Source of the DNA: Candidatus Defluviilinea proxima
GTDB taxonomy: Bacteria > Chloroflexota > Anaerolineae > Anaerolineales > Villigracilaceae
Assembly: GCA_016721115.1 (NCBI GenBank)
Contig: JADKIW010000001.1
Span: 139,501 to 203,500, forward strand
Reading direction: 5' to 3'
Length of the DNA stretch: 64,000 nt
The translations under genes and the position numbers were made by a program. Shown here in pieces: positions 57,552 to 64,000 of the stretch. Below the pieces are notes generated by a model, which saw only the letters and a list, made by a program, of their open reading frames with translations, searched no databases and had not been told where the DNA came from. Position 1 is the first letter of the stretch, and each line of letters begins with the position of its first letter.

Positions 57552-58718
57552 TTACTTTTCAAGCGCTCCCGCGTTAATCCATTCAATAATCTGAGCGATC
57601 TCTTCGGGAGTCAATTGGCCGGGGTGACCGCCTGCCTGTTGCTTCTTGATGAGCAGGCTGTTCTCGACATCACCTGCCACGATCACCGGACCCGATTTAC
57701 CGCTTTTGATCGCATCAGCATAGGTGGAGAGGTTCAATCCGGCCATTGCACCAGCACCATGACAGGATGTGCATTTCGCTGTAAAGATTGCGCTGACAGC
57801 GTTATCCCAAGTTGGGGATGATGTACCAGCTATCGTTGAAGGTTGAGTCGGCACGGGAGTGGGCGTCTGAGGAACATACACTTCGACAGTTGGGACCTGT
57901 CGTTCGGTTGTAGTGATCGCAGTGTTCTCCGCAGTGACAAATCTATATATGCCGCCGATCAGGAGAAGGGCGATCACTGCGGCGATCGGCAAATAGATAT
58001 TCTGCCGTTTGCGAAGCGTGACAGGATCAACAGGACGATTGGCAATACCAGCTTTGATATCGGCAAGTTCAAGCGGATGCTCGTGGAGCATATCTTCTTC
58101 ACTCATCTGCCCCGTGAACATGGACTTGTTAAGGCGCTTAATGTGTACACCGTACATATGCCAGATAATAATGGCAAGGACGGCCAATACCGCCTCCCCA
58201 CCATGTGCCGCTTTGGCAGCCGGGATAACTTCGCCCGGAAGAAATTTGACGGTGGAGATCGGGTTCCACATCATAAAGCCGGTAACAACCATTACAGCGG
58301 TACCCCAAACAAAAGCCCAGTATTCCATCTTTTCTTCGAAGGTATAACGTCCCATTTGTGGGAAGGTCTTCGAGATACCGATGTTATAAAGGAAAACCTG
58401 CAAGGCATCCTTCGCATCTTGAAAACTCGGCAACATGCTCAAACGGGTCCGGCGGACATAAGCCATATACCCAAAGACAAGCAAATGCCAGATCGTGCCA
58501 AGCATCATCACAACGGCGGCAAAATGATGGATCGTGCGAAGGCTCTCGATACCGCCAAGCAAACTTACAAACGCAACAGAGATACCGGATGACGGGAATT
58601 TTTGAGGCAAGCCCGTGAGACCAAGCGTAGTAAACGAGAGCAACATGACCATATGCTCGATGCGGCGCGCAAGCGGGAAGCGCTCATAGAAGCGAGGTGT
58701 GGTAACTTTTTGGCTCAT
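57552..58718 (-). CDS. Cytochrome b fused to a C-terminal cytochrome c domain
   Basis: 388 residues. Residues 1-215 are a four-helix cytochrome b of the FdnI/HydC type: helices begin RRIEHMVMLLSF, IHHFAAVVMM, EYWAFVWGTA and HGGEAVLAVLAIIIWHMYG, with His residues placed for two b hemes. A cytoplasmic segment (about 205-245) and a fifth membrane helix (about 243-263) lead to an external Thr/Pro linker and a c domain (305-388) with CTSCHGAG and an axial Met not clearly identified. The c domain is of the short class I type, SLLIKKQQ and EIAQIIEWINAG. The fusion gives one path from quinone to outside. ATG overlaps the nonaheme stop by four bases. Confidence 0.93.
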   Translation of the reverse strand: MSQKVTTPRFYERFPLARRIEHMVMLLSFTTLGLTGLPQKFPSSGISVAFVSLLGGIESLRTIHHFAAVVMMLGTIWHLLVFGYMAYVRRTRLSMLPSFQDAKDALQVFLYNIGISKTFPQMGRYTFEEKMEYWAFVWGTAVMVVTGFMMWNPISTVKFLPGEVIPAAKAAHGGEAVLAVLAIIIWHMYGVHIKRLNKSMFTGQMSEEDMLHEHPLELADIKAGIANRPVDPVTLRKRQNIYLPIAAVIALLLIGGIYRFVTAENTAITTTERQVPTVEVYVPQTPTPVPTQPSTIAGTSSPTWDNAVSAIFTAKCTSCHGAGAMAGLNLSTYADAIKSGKSGPVIVAGDVENSLLIKKQQAGGHPGQLTPEEIAQIIEWINAGALEK

Positions 58719-59887
58719 TTGTGTGAGTCTCCTTTGCCCTGCGCCTTGCGCACAATAAACCTGCGGTATACATCGCTCAACACAAATACGATCATGCCTC
58801 CCAATACGGCAGGTATGAAGAATTTATAGAACAGGTTGACATAGTAAACCAACGGAAATACTTCTGGGCTGGGTTCATAATGACTCAACCATGCATCCGT
58901 GAATGTATTGGTCGTGGCGTCAGGATGACACTGCTGACATTTGACGAGCAGGTTACTCTTGAAGGCAATGCCAGCATTGGGATCATCCACTTTAAGAATA
59001 TCGTGGATGCCATGACAATCGGTACAAACAGGCTTGTTCGTAGGTTGATTAGGATCTACATCTTCGAACATTTTCACGGTTGTGCCATGGAAATCGGACA
59101 CATAGGAATTCAACACATTTGTTGAAAGACCATATTTATCCATGATCGTACTGTCCGTATGACATTTGGCGCAAAGGAGCGGTGTGCTGTTACGGAATGT
59201 GTTGGTGGTTGGGTCTTGAATATCATGAACACCGTGACAATCGGTACAAGTGGGAACGTCTACATTGTTTTCCTGTGCCAATGCTTTTCCATGGACACTT
59301 TCAGCATAGGTGTCGTAGATCGTACTATGGCATTTGGCACAAGTTTGCGGAACAGCAATACGCGCATCTGGTAAAAGTTCACTGGTAGCCTTATCGGTGA
59401 TGCGCGTCTGTGTATGAGGGTTATGGCAATCCGTACAAACGGCGGCATTGGTATTACCAGCCGCTAATGCGGTCTGATGGACACTATCCAACACCTTTTG
59501 GTTTTGCTCACTATGACATTGCTGACAAGTGGGATACAACTCCAAAGAGAAATCTCGCGTACTCTTGGCAGTCACTTCGGGATGAGGAAAACCCGTGATG
59601 TTCGTATGACAATCCACGCAGGCAACGGCTTCTGTACCATGCACAGAAGCTGAAAACAGATCTGCGTTGATCGTTAGCGAAAGAGCCTGATCGCCTATCT
59701 GGGTTGTCATGCCTTCCTGCTGATGGCAGGTTAAACAAGTATCGTTTGACGGCTTCTCACCCTGAGGTAATGGCGCAGCAGATACAGAGTTTGTGGGGTA
59801 GATTGTCATGGCAAGGAGAAGAAATACTCCCAAAACCAGAGCGATCATCCCATACTGTATTGTGCTAACCTTGATCCTTTTGATCAT
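58715..59887 (-). CDS. Nine-heme membrane-anchored cytochrome c
   Basis: 390 residues. Signal anchor at about 12-35, then nine CXXCH sites: CLTCH, CVDCH, CQQCH, CTDCH, CAKCH, CTDCH, CAKCH, CTDCH, CQQCH, with intervening His residues (SVHGTEAVAC, SVHGKALAQ, DFHGTTVKM) likely to be distal ligands. A C-terminal membrane helix (about 350-375) keeps it on the outer face, near its cytochrome b partner, whose start overlaps its stop. Repeated CTDCHGxHDI units show growth by duplication. The pair should act as a quinol-linked multiheme module separate from the NrfD module. A palindrome lies 68-83 bases before the start. Confidence 0.93.
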   Translation of the reverse strand: MIKRIKVSTIQYGMIALVLGVFLLLAMTIYPTNSVSAAPLPQGEKPSNDTCLTCHQQEGMTTQIGDQALSLTINADLFSASVHGTEAVACVDCHTNITGFPHPEVTAKSTRDFSLELYPTCQQCHSEQNQKVLDSVHQTALAAGNTNAAVCTDCHNPHTQTRITDKATSELLPDARIAVPQTCAKCHSTIYDTYAESVHGKALAQENNVDVPTCTDCHGVHDIQDPTTNTFRNSTPLLCAKCHTDSTIMDKYGLSTNVLNSYVSDFHGTTVKMFEDVDPNQPTNKPVCTDCHGIHDILKVDDPNAGIAFKSNLLVKCQQCHPDATTNTFTDAWLSHYEPSPEVFPLVYYVNLFYKFFIPAVLGGMIVFVLSDVYRRFIVRKAQGKGDSHK

Positions 59888-59954
59888 TGCACTCTCCTAA
59901 AACTAAACTAGATAATTTCGATTATATCAATCAAATGCGTCCCATTACAGGTCA

Positions 59955-59970
59955 TGGGGTATTCACCCCA
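59955..59970. promoter_or_regulatory. Candidate operator TGGGGT-N4-ACCCCA
   Basis: Perfect 6-bp-armed palindrome TGGGGTATTCACCCCA upstream of the nonaheme/cytochrome b operon; a 12/16 variant lies in the divergent cytochrome promoter at 53797-53812. Confidence 0.5.
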
Positions 59971-60040
59971 ATTCTGAGTAGCAATGTCACCCCTCTACAG
60001 TGAAGAAAATCATAGGAATCCTGCGTATGTGGAAAAAAGG

Positions 60041-60553
60041 TCATTTCCGAGTAAACCAATACCGGATCTCACGTCCCAAAGGATAGAGCGGCAGAAGGTC
60101 AATACGATAGCCCTTCCCTGCATAATCCTGCATAAGTTTAGCGGCCTTCTTGAAAACATCTCTGTTGTATTCCAAAGACAGTGACATCAACTCAGCAATG
60201 GCAGGATGCGGGTAACTCCCCCTCACGCGATAATAAACACTGAACTCCAACTGCCAGGCATCGAGTTCACCATACACAGACAAGGCAGTGAAGAATCCCT
60301 GCCTTAAGTGACGCGCTTCATGGATGATCAATGTTTTGATGCGAAGATCATCAAGCGGAGTTTCATATGAATAATAATGGGAATTCAAGTGGATATTTCC
60401 GAACACAGTCCAAAACGCACCAACATTGGGGCGCACCAATTTGAACCCGACCTTCGCCCCTCGTGCCTGCAAAAACTCGACAGCAACGCGTCCCTCTTCA
60501 CCGACATCTGCTACAGCATTCATCAGGCTTCCCAACCAGACGGAGTGTTCCAT
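60041..60553 (-). CDS. Small protein with HExxH motif
   Basis: 170 residues, family not recognised. IIHEARHLRQG (about 73-83) is an HExxH zinc-binding motif, and two Glu residues follow within 30 positions (ELDAWQLEF), compatible with a gluzincin-like metal site. The sequence has no signal peptide or membrane segment; several Tyr/Arg-rich stretches at the C-terminus. It may be a small metallopeptidase or a non-enzymatic zinc-site protein. No operon partner. Confidence 0.6.
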   Translation of the reverse strand: MEHSVWLGSLMNAVADVGEEGRVAVEFLQARGAKVGFKLVRPNVGAFWTVFGNIHLNSHYYSYETPLDDLRIKTLIIHEARHLRQGFFTALSVYGELDAWQLEFSVYYRVRGSYPHPAIAELMSLSLEYNRDVFKKAAKLMQDYAGKGYRIDLLPLYPLGREIRYWFTRK

Positions 60554-60777
60554 AAATATCTCCTCGTACCGAACTTCACATTAAATCTTTTGCAAGTATA
60601 AACGAATTAAGATAAAGATGAGAATAAATAGAACGTTTCAGCCATATATTACTTATATTTGGATAGTTTTTCAGTATGTGATTTGGTCATTTAGTACTGT
60701 TTCAATTATGCGAAGAGAAAACCGACAATAAGCTGGTTAGAATGAATAATGTAACTCAACCAAAGAAGGAGAAAAAC

Positions 60778-61551
60778 ATGTTCAAGATAAAAGTTTTCAC
60801 AAGCTTGTTGCTCATCGCCACGGTCTTGTTTGCGCAAGTTGGGATTGCAGCCGCGGCCCCGCAAACACAGGATGCAACACCCATCACCGGAACCATCCAA
60901 AGCATCAACCTTGAAACTGATACGATTGGCGCAACATCCGTCCTTGTAACGATAGCAGATGAATCGGGAGAAACTCAAACCGTCCGCCTAAGCGTGGATA
61001 CAGCCATTGGGCTTGGGTTGGTCGCTTTGGACCCCGTTACAAACGAACCCATTGCAGATACAACCCAATACGGTACATTAATTGAAATCGACCCAACAAC
61101 GGTACTCCCAGATGAAGAACCTGTGGAAGAGTCCTATCACCCTCTCTCGAAGATCCTGGCTACATTCTTTGAAGAAGATGCCAGTGTGATCGATGAATAT
61201 CATAATGGAGGTTTCGGATTTGGCCTCATTGCACAATCCCTTTGGATGTCACAAAATCTTGGTGGCGATGCGAGCCTCGCTGGACAAATCCTGGAAGCCA
61301 AGCAAAGTGGAGATTACAGTGCCCTCTTCCCTGAAGGCACCGAGAATATACCGACCAATTGGGGACAGTTCAAAAAAGAGGTATCAGAGAAAAAGAACAA
61401 CCTTGGTGTCGTTGTTTCCAACCATGCGAACAATGACGATACTACCGAACAACCATCTCAACCAGAAAACGGTCACGGAAATGGGAATGGAAACCCAAAC
61501 AAGAATAACCAGGGTAACGGTAACAATAACGGGAACGGCAAAAATAAATAG
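60778..61551 (+). CDS. Secreted protein with Asn/Gly-rich tail
   Basis: 257 residues from MFKIKVFTSLLLIATVLF; AAGGAG before the ATG. Signal peptide (1-26, AAA-AP), a domain of about 180 residues (GTIQSINLETDTIGATSVLVTI ... HPLSKILATFFEEDASVIDEYH, GGFGFGLIAQSLWMS), then a low-complexity tail of about 35 residues made of Asn, Gly and Lys. The middle part has the look of a DUF5666-like beta domain followed by helices, but no firm family. An extracellular role is likely. A strong terminator follows. Confidence 0.7.
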   Translation: MFKIKVFTSLLLIATVLFAQVGIAAAAPQTQDATPITGTIQSINLETDTIGATSVLVTIADESGETQTVRLSVDTAIGLGLVALDPVTNEPIADTTQYGTLIEIDPTTVLPDEEPVEESYHPLSKILATFFEEDASVIDEYHNGGFGFGLIAQSLWMSQNLGGDASLAGQILEAKQSGDYSALFPEGTENIPTNWGQFKKEVSEKKNNLGVVVSNHANNDDTTEQPSQPENGHGNGNGNPNKNNQGNGNNNGNGKNK

Positions 61552-61563
61552 GTGACAAACAAC

Positions 61564-61597
61564 AAAAAAGGAGCGGCAAAAGCCGCTCCTTTTTTGA
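61564..61597 (+). terminator. Rho-independent terminator
   Basis: Perfect 14-bp arms AAAAAAGGAGCGGC (61564-61577) and complement (61582-61595), loop AAAA. Confidence 0.92.
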
Positions 61598-61641
61598 TAG
61601 TTACTGAGAGACATATCAGTTAAAATACGCTTTGAGACACT

Positions 61642-62799
61642 ATGAGAAAAACAGCCATTTTAGGAATCGGTCAGATCAAAATTGACGAGCACTGGGAACT
61701 TTCCCTGCGCGAGATCGGCGGCAACGCCGCCTTTGCGGCCATGCAAGATGCAGGCATGAGCAAGGTGGATGCGCTCTTCGTCGGCAACATGCTTTCCTCC
61801 AACATCAGTGGGCAGAACCAGCTTGGGACTTTCTTTTCAGATTGGATCGGGCTCTGGGGACAGGAAGCTGTAAAAGTGGAGGCCGCGTGCGCTTCAGGTG
61901 CCGCGGCGCTTCGTGCTGGACTTATAGCTGTTGCCTCCGGCGATATCGACTCTGCGCTGGTAGTGGGTGTGGAAAAAATGACGGACAAAGCCGGTCGCGA
62001 TGTGACATCTGCATTGGCGGCCGCATCAGATGCAGACTACGAATTGGAACAAGGGATTTCGTTCGTTGGTATCAACGCCTTGGTGATGCGAAGATACATC
62101 CACGAGTTTGGGTGGAAACATTCAGACTTCGCACCGTTCTCGGTCAATGCACATGCCAATGCCATGCACAACCCGTTTGCGCGGTTACATCAGAAGATCA
62201 ATGCAGATCAATATGAAAAATCGAGCATGGTAGCTTCCCCGATCAACTTAATGGACGCTTCCCCCATCGGCGATGGCGCGGCCGCAGTGATCATTGTCCC
62301 TGCAGATAAAGTGGCGTCAGTGAAGGGAAGGCCGAGGGTTGTTGTAGCAGGCTCGGCATCGGCAACTGATTCGATTGCCGTCCATTCAAGAAAAGACCCC
62401 ATGTTCCTCTCTGCCGCGTATGCCTCATCCAAAAGAGCATATGAGATGGCAGGCCTCACGAAAGATGATATTGATTTCTTCGAACTGCACGACGCATTCT
62501 CGATCATGGCGGCTTTGTCGCTGGAGGCATGTGGCTTTGCAGAGAGAGGTCAGGGCGTGCGCCTCGGTTTGGACAATGAGATCACCCCCAAGGGACGTTT
62601 GCCCATTTGCACGCGCGGAGGGTTGAAAGCACGTGGACACCCCGTGGGCGCGACAGGAGTATATCAAATCGTCGAGGCAACCCAACAATTACGCGGTGAA
62701 TGTGGCGAAACGCAGGTAGATGGCGCAAAAATCGGCATGACACAAAATATTGGCGGCTCTGGCGCAACCATTCTCACGCATATTTTGAAAGCTGAGTAG
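61642..62799 (+). CDS. Thiolase family protein (SCP-x/archaeal type)
   Basis: 385 residues. The nucleophile Cys is in VEAACASGAAALRAG (near 83), the Asn/Glu-His region in FFELHDAFSIMAAL, and the catalytic His in GGLKARGHPVGATG (near 332). The usual C-terminal CxGGG is replaced by NIGGSGAT, a feature of the SCP-x and archaeal thiolase branch, where the second Cys is absent; such members often act in beta-oxidation or mevalonate-type steps with a DUF35 partner. No DUF35 gene is adjacent. Reaction: thiolytic cleavage or Claisen condensation of acyl-CoA; exact substrate open. Confidence 0.9.
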   Translation: MRKTAILGIGQIKIDEHWELSLREIGGNAAFAAMQDAGMSKVDALFVGNMLSSNISGQNQLGTFFSDWIGLWGQEAVKVEAACASGAAALRAGLIAVASGDIDSALVVGVEKMTDKAGRDVTSALAAASDADYELEQGISFVGINALVMRRYIHEFGWKHSDFAPFSVNAHANAMHNPFARLHQKINADQYEKSSMVASPINLMDASPIGDGAAAVIIVPADKVASVKGRPRVVVAGSASATDSIAVHSRKDPMFLSAAYASSKRAYEMAGLTKDDIDFFELHDAFSIMAALSLEACGFAERGQGVRLGLDNEITPKGRLPICTRGGLKARGHPVGATGVYQIVEATQQLRGECGETQVDGAKIGMTQNIGGSGATILTHILKAE

Positions 62800-62912
62800 C
62801 CGTACATACCTTCAAGGTACAAAAATTACAAAGACATTCTCATTCTGATGTACCATTGAGGCAAGTTCTGAAATCTTTTATACTGATTGGGCTGAAAGGA
62901 AGGAGTTTTTTC

Positions 62913-63302
62913 ATGGCCAACAATAAGAGAAAAAAGGACAGACGAGATTTTACATATTACATGCAGGTCAAGGACGATTCGACCAAACAGATCATCGGCT
63001 ATCTGTCAGACATCAGTACGGGTGGATTTAAACTCGATTGCCAGCAACAGATCCCTACCGGGAAGGATTTCCACTTACTGATCGACCTTACCGCCGAAGT
63101 CGCTGATAAGACTTCCATGACATTTATCGCGCGCAGTAAATGGTGTCACCCCGATCATATTGACCCCACTTCGTTCAACGTGGGGTTCGAGATCGTCAAT
63201 ATGGCTCCCGGCGATATGGTGATCTTCAACCGTATCTTTGAGAAGTATGGGGCTGAAACCGCAAAAAGAAAAGGTTCCGATTCTTATCTGTGGGGAAGAT
63301 AA
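62913..63302 (+). CDS. PilZ-domain cyclic-di-GMP-binding protein
   Basis: 129 residues from MANNKRKKDRRDFTYYM; AAGGAGT precedes the ATG. The c-di-GMP motifs are RRDFTYYMQV (an RxxxR-like start with KDRR) and DISTGGFKLDC (D-x-S-x-x-G). One PilZ domain fills the protein, without a second output domain, so it probably acts by binding a partner. No flagellar, pilus or cyclase genes are near. Confidence 0.88.
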   Translation: MANNKRKKDRRDFTYYMQVKDDSTKQIIGYLSDISTGGFKLDCQQQIPTGKDFHLLIDLTAEVADKTSMTFIARSKWCHPDHIDPTSFNVGFEIVNMAPGDMVIFNRIFEKYGAETAKRKGSDSYLWGR

Positions 63303-63320
63303 TAAGAATGTGTTTATGTA

Positions 63321-63352
63321 AAACGGGCGACATCAAGATGTTGCCCGTTTCT
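63321..63352 (+). terminator. Terminator after the PilZ gene
   Basis: AAACGGGC / GCCCGTTT arms (63321-63328 and 63343-63350) with the inner pair ACATC/GATGT; T-rich end. Confidence 0.75.
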
Positions 63353-63401
63353 TATCCGTAGACACCATAAAATACAAGAGACCAAAGTGCTTCGCTTGTT
63401 G

Positions 63402-63407
63402 TAAAAT
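63402..63407 (+). promoter_or_regulatory. -10 box of a leaderless acyltransferase transcript
   Basis: TAAAAT seven bases before the ATG at 63415; no ribosome binding site. Confidence 0.4.
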
Positions 63408-63414
63408 GGGCGGT

Positions 63415-64000
63415 ATGAATTACAAAACACTACGCTCCATCGTCCGATTTATTATGAAGTTAATTGCCACGATTGAAGTGCATGGTATGGAAAAATTACC
63501 GGCTGGAAACGCGATCGTGGCGTCCAATCATTTGGGCAGACTTGATACTGCCGTGCTATTATGTGTGCTCGACCGTGAAGACATTATCATGGCCATCGCA
63601 GAAAAATACAAGAACCATCCATTCTTCGGCACGATCGGGCGTGCCGCCAATGCCATTTGGTTAAACCGCTTTGAAACAGATTTTTCTGCAATGCGCCAGA
63701 TTCTTGAGCGAATGAAACAAGGCGGCTTATTCGTTATCGCACCCGAAGGGACAAGGTCCAAGACGGAGGCGCTTCAAGTGGGAAAGATGGGTGCGGTTTT
63801 CCTCGCAAGCAAAAGCGGATACCCGGTCCTGCCAGTGGCACTGACCGGGACAGAAGATCGCGGTGTGGTTGAAAATCTCAAACACTTCAGAAGGACAAAG
63901 ATCGTGGTGCGCGGCGATGATCCTTTTTATGTTGACATTCCCAAAGGCACCGGGCGCGAAGAAGCGATGCAGAAAGCAACCGATGAGATCATGTGTCGTA
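63415..64000 (+). CDS. PlsC-type 1-acyl-glycerol-3-phosphate acyltransferase, N-terminal part
   Basis: 195 residues are visible and the frame is open at the right edge. Acyltransferase motif I is SNHLGRLD (H-x4-D, near 40), motif II lies around GRAANAIWLNR, and motif III is FVIAPEGTRSK (EGTRS); motif IV is VLPVALTG. It would transfer an acyl chain to lysophosphatidate or a related acceptor in membrane lipid synthesis. An in-frame ATG three codons upstream overlaps the -10 box, so the later start was used. The missing C-terminus is expected to be short (the family is 200-250 residues). Confidence 0.9.
   Translation, partial: MNYKTLRSIVRFIMKLIATIEVHGMEKLPAGNAIVASNHLGRLDTAVLLCVLDREDIIMAIAEKYKNHPFFGTIGRAANAIWLNRFETDFSAMRQILERMKQGGLFVIAPEGTRSKTEALQVGKMGAVFLASKSGYPVLPVALTGTEDRGVVENLKHFRRTKIVVRGDDPFYVDIPKGTGREEAMQKATDEIMCR

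Noticed and set aside
57843..58592. 249-codon open frame on the plus strand
   Set aside because: Antisense to the cytochrome b/c fusion, whose membrane helices and CTSCH motif are unambiguous.

Overview
The window reads as a chromosomal segment of a Chloroflexota bacterium, most likely class Anaerolineae; this is inferred from gene content, not from a marker-gene comparison. The pointers are secreted proteins with NBR1-type Ig domains on Thr/Pro-rich linkers, an unusually long (470-residue) ThyX, a Na+-pumping biotin decarboxylase, multiheme cytochromes with TPTP-type linkers, and promoters whose -10 box lies 6-7 bases before the start codon (leaderless mRNAs). GC content is near 50 percent. 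I see no rRNA, tRNA, CRISPR array, phage or intact insertion sequence.

Layout. 1-7.5 kb: end of a Gfo/Idh/MocA oxidoreductase, a dienelactone hydrolase, a small membrane protein, an ECF sigma factor, a histidine kinase/OmpR-type regulator pair and a large secreted Ig-domain protein. 7.6-13.5 kb: dinB and a WYL regulator followed by a ClbS-like protein, two GyrI-like paralogues and a DUF4332 protein, then small membrane proteins including PspC. 13.5-15.4 kb: sigma factor with coupled membrane-anchored partner, a fossil pspC 3' end and a frameshifted small membrane gene. 15.4-21.4 kb: TetR-controlled ABC exporter operon, interrupted by a four-helix-bundle gene between two clusters of an AACGTT-rich repeat. 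21.5-24 kb: MFS transporter and a frameshifted M24 peptidase. 24.2-27.7 kb: complete four-subunit Na+-translocating decarboxylase. 27.7-37.5 kb (minus strand): thyX, a YdjM-like protein and the core operon nusA-ylxR-infB-rbfA-nrnA-truB-ribF, with no rimP in front. 37.7-48.1 kb: methyltransferases, a Crp/Fnr regulator with DUF2892 and thioredoxin-DUF2892 genes, YihY, UDP-glucose dehydrogenase, a receiver protein, a glycosyltransferase, panB and panE. 48.2-51.3 kb: a zinc-ribbon membrane protein and a NarX/NarL-like two-component pair.

51.4-59.9 kb is the most unusual part: three transcription units encode a ten-heme lipoprotein (minus); two small membrane proteins, an eight-heme membrane-anchored cytochrome, a four-cluster Fe-S protein and an NrfD-type quinone-interacting protein (plus); and a nine-heme cytochrome with a cytochrome b fused to a mono-heme cytochrome c (minus). 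In all 28 CXXCH sites are encoded in 8.5 kb with no recognisable catalytic reductase. A TGGGGT-N4-ACCCCA palindrome and a 12/16 match to it lie in the upstream regions of these units. I infer a dedicated quinone-to-cell-surface (or reverse) electron conduit.

60-64 kb: an HExxH protein, a secreted Asn/Gly-rich protein, a thiolase, a PilZ protein and the start of a PlsC-type acyltransferase that leaves the window.
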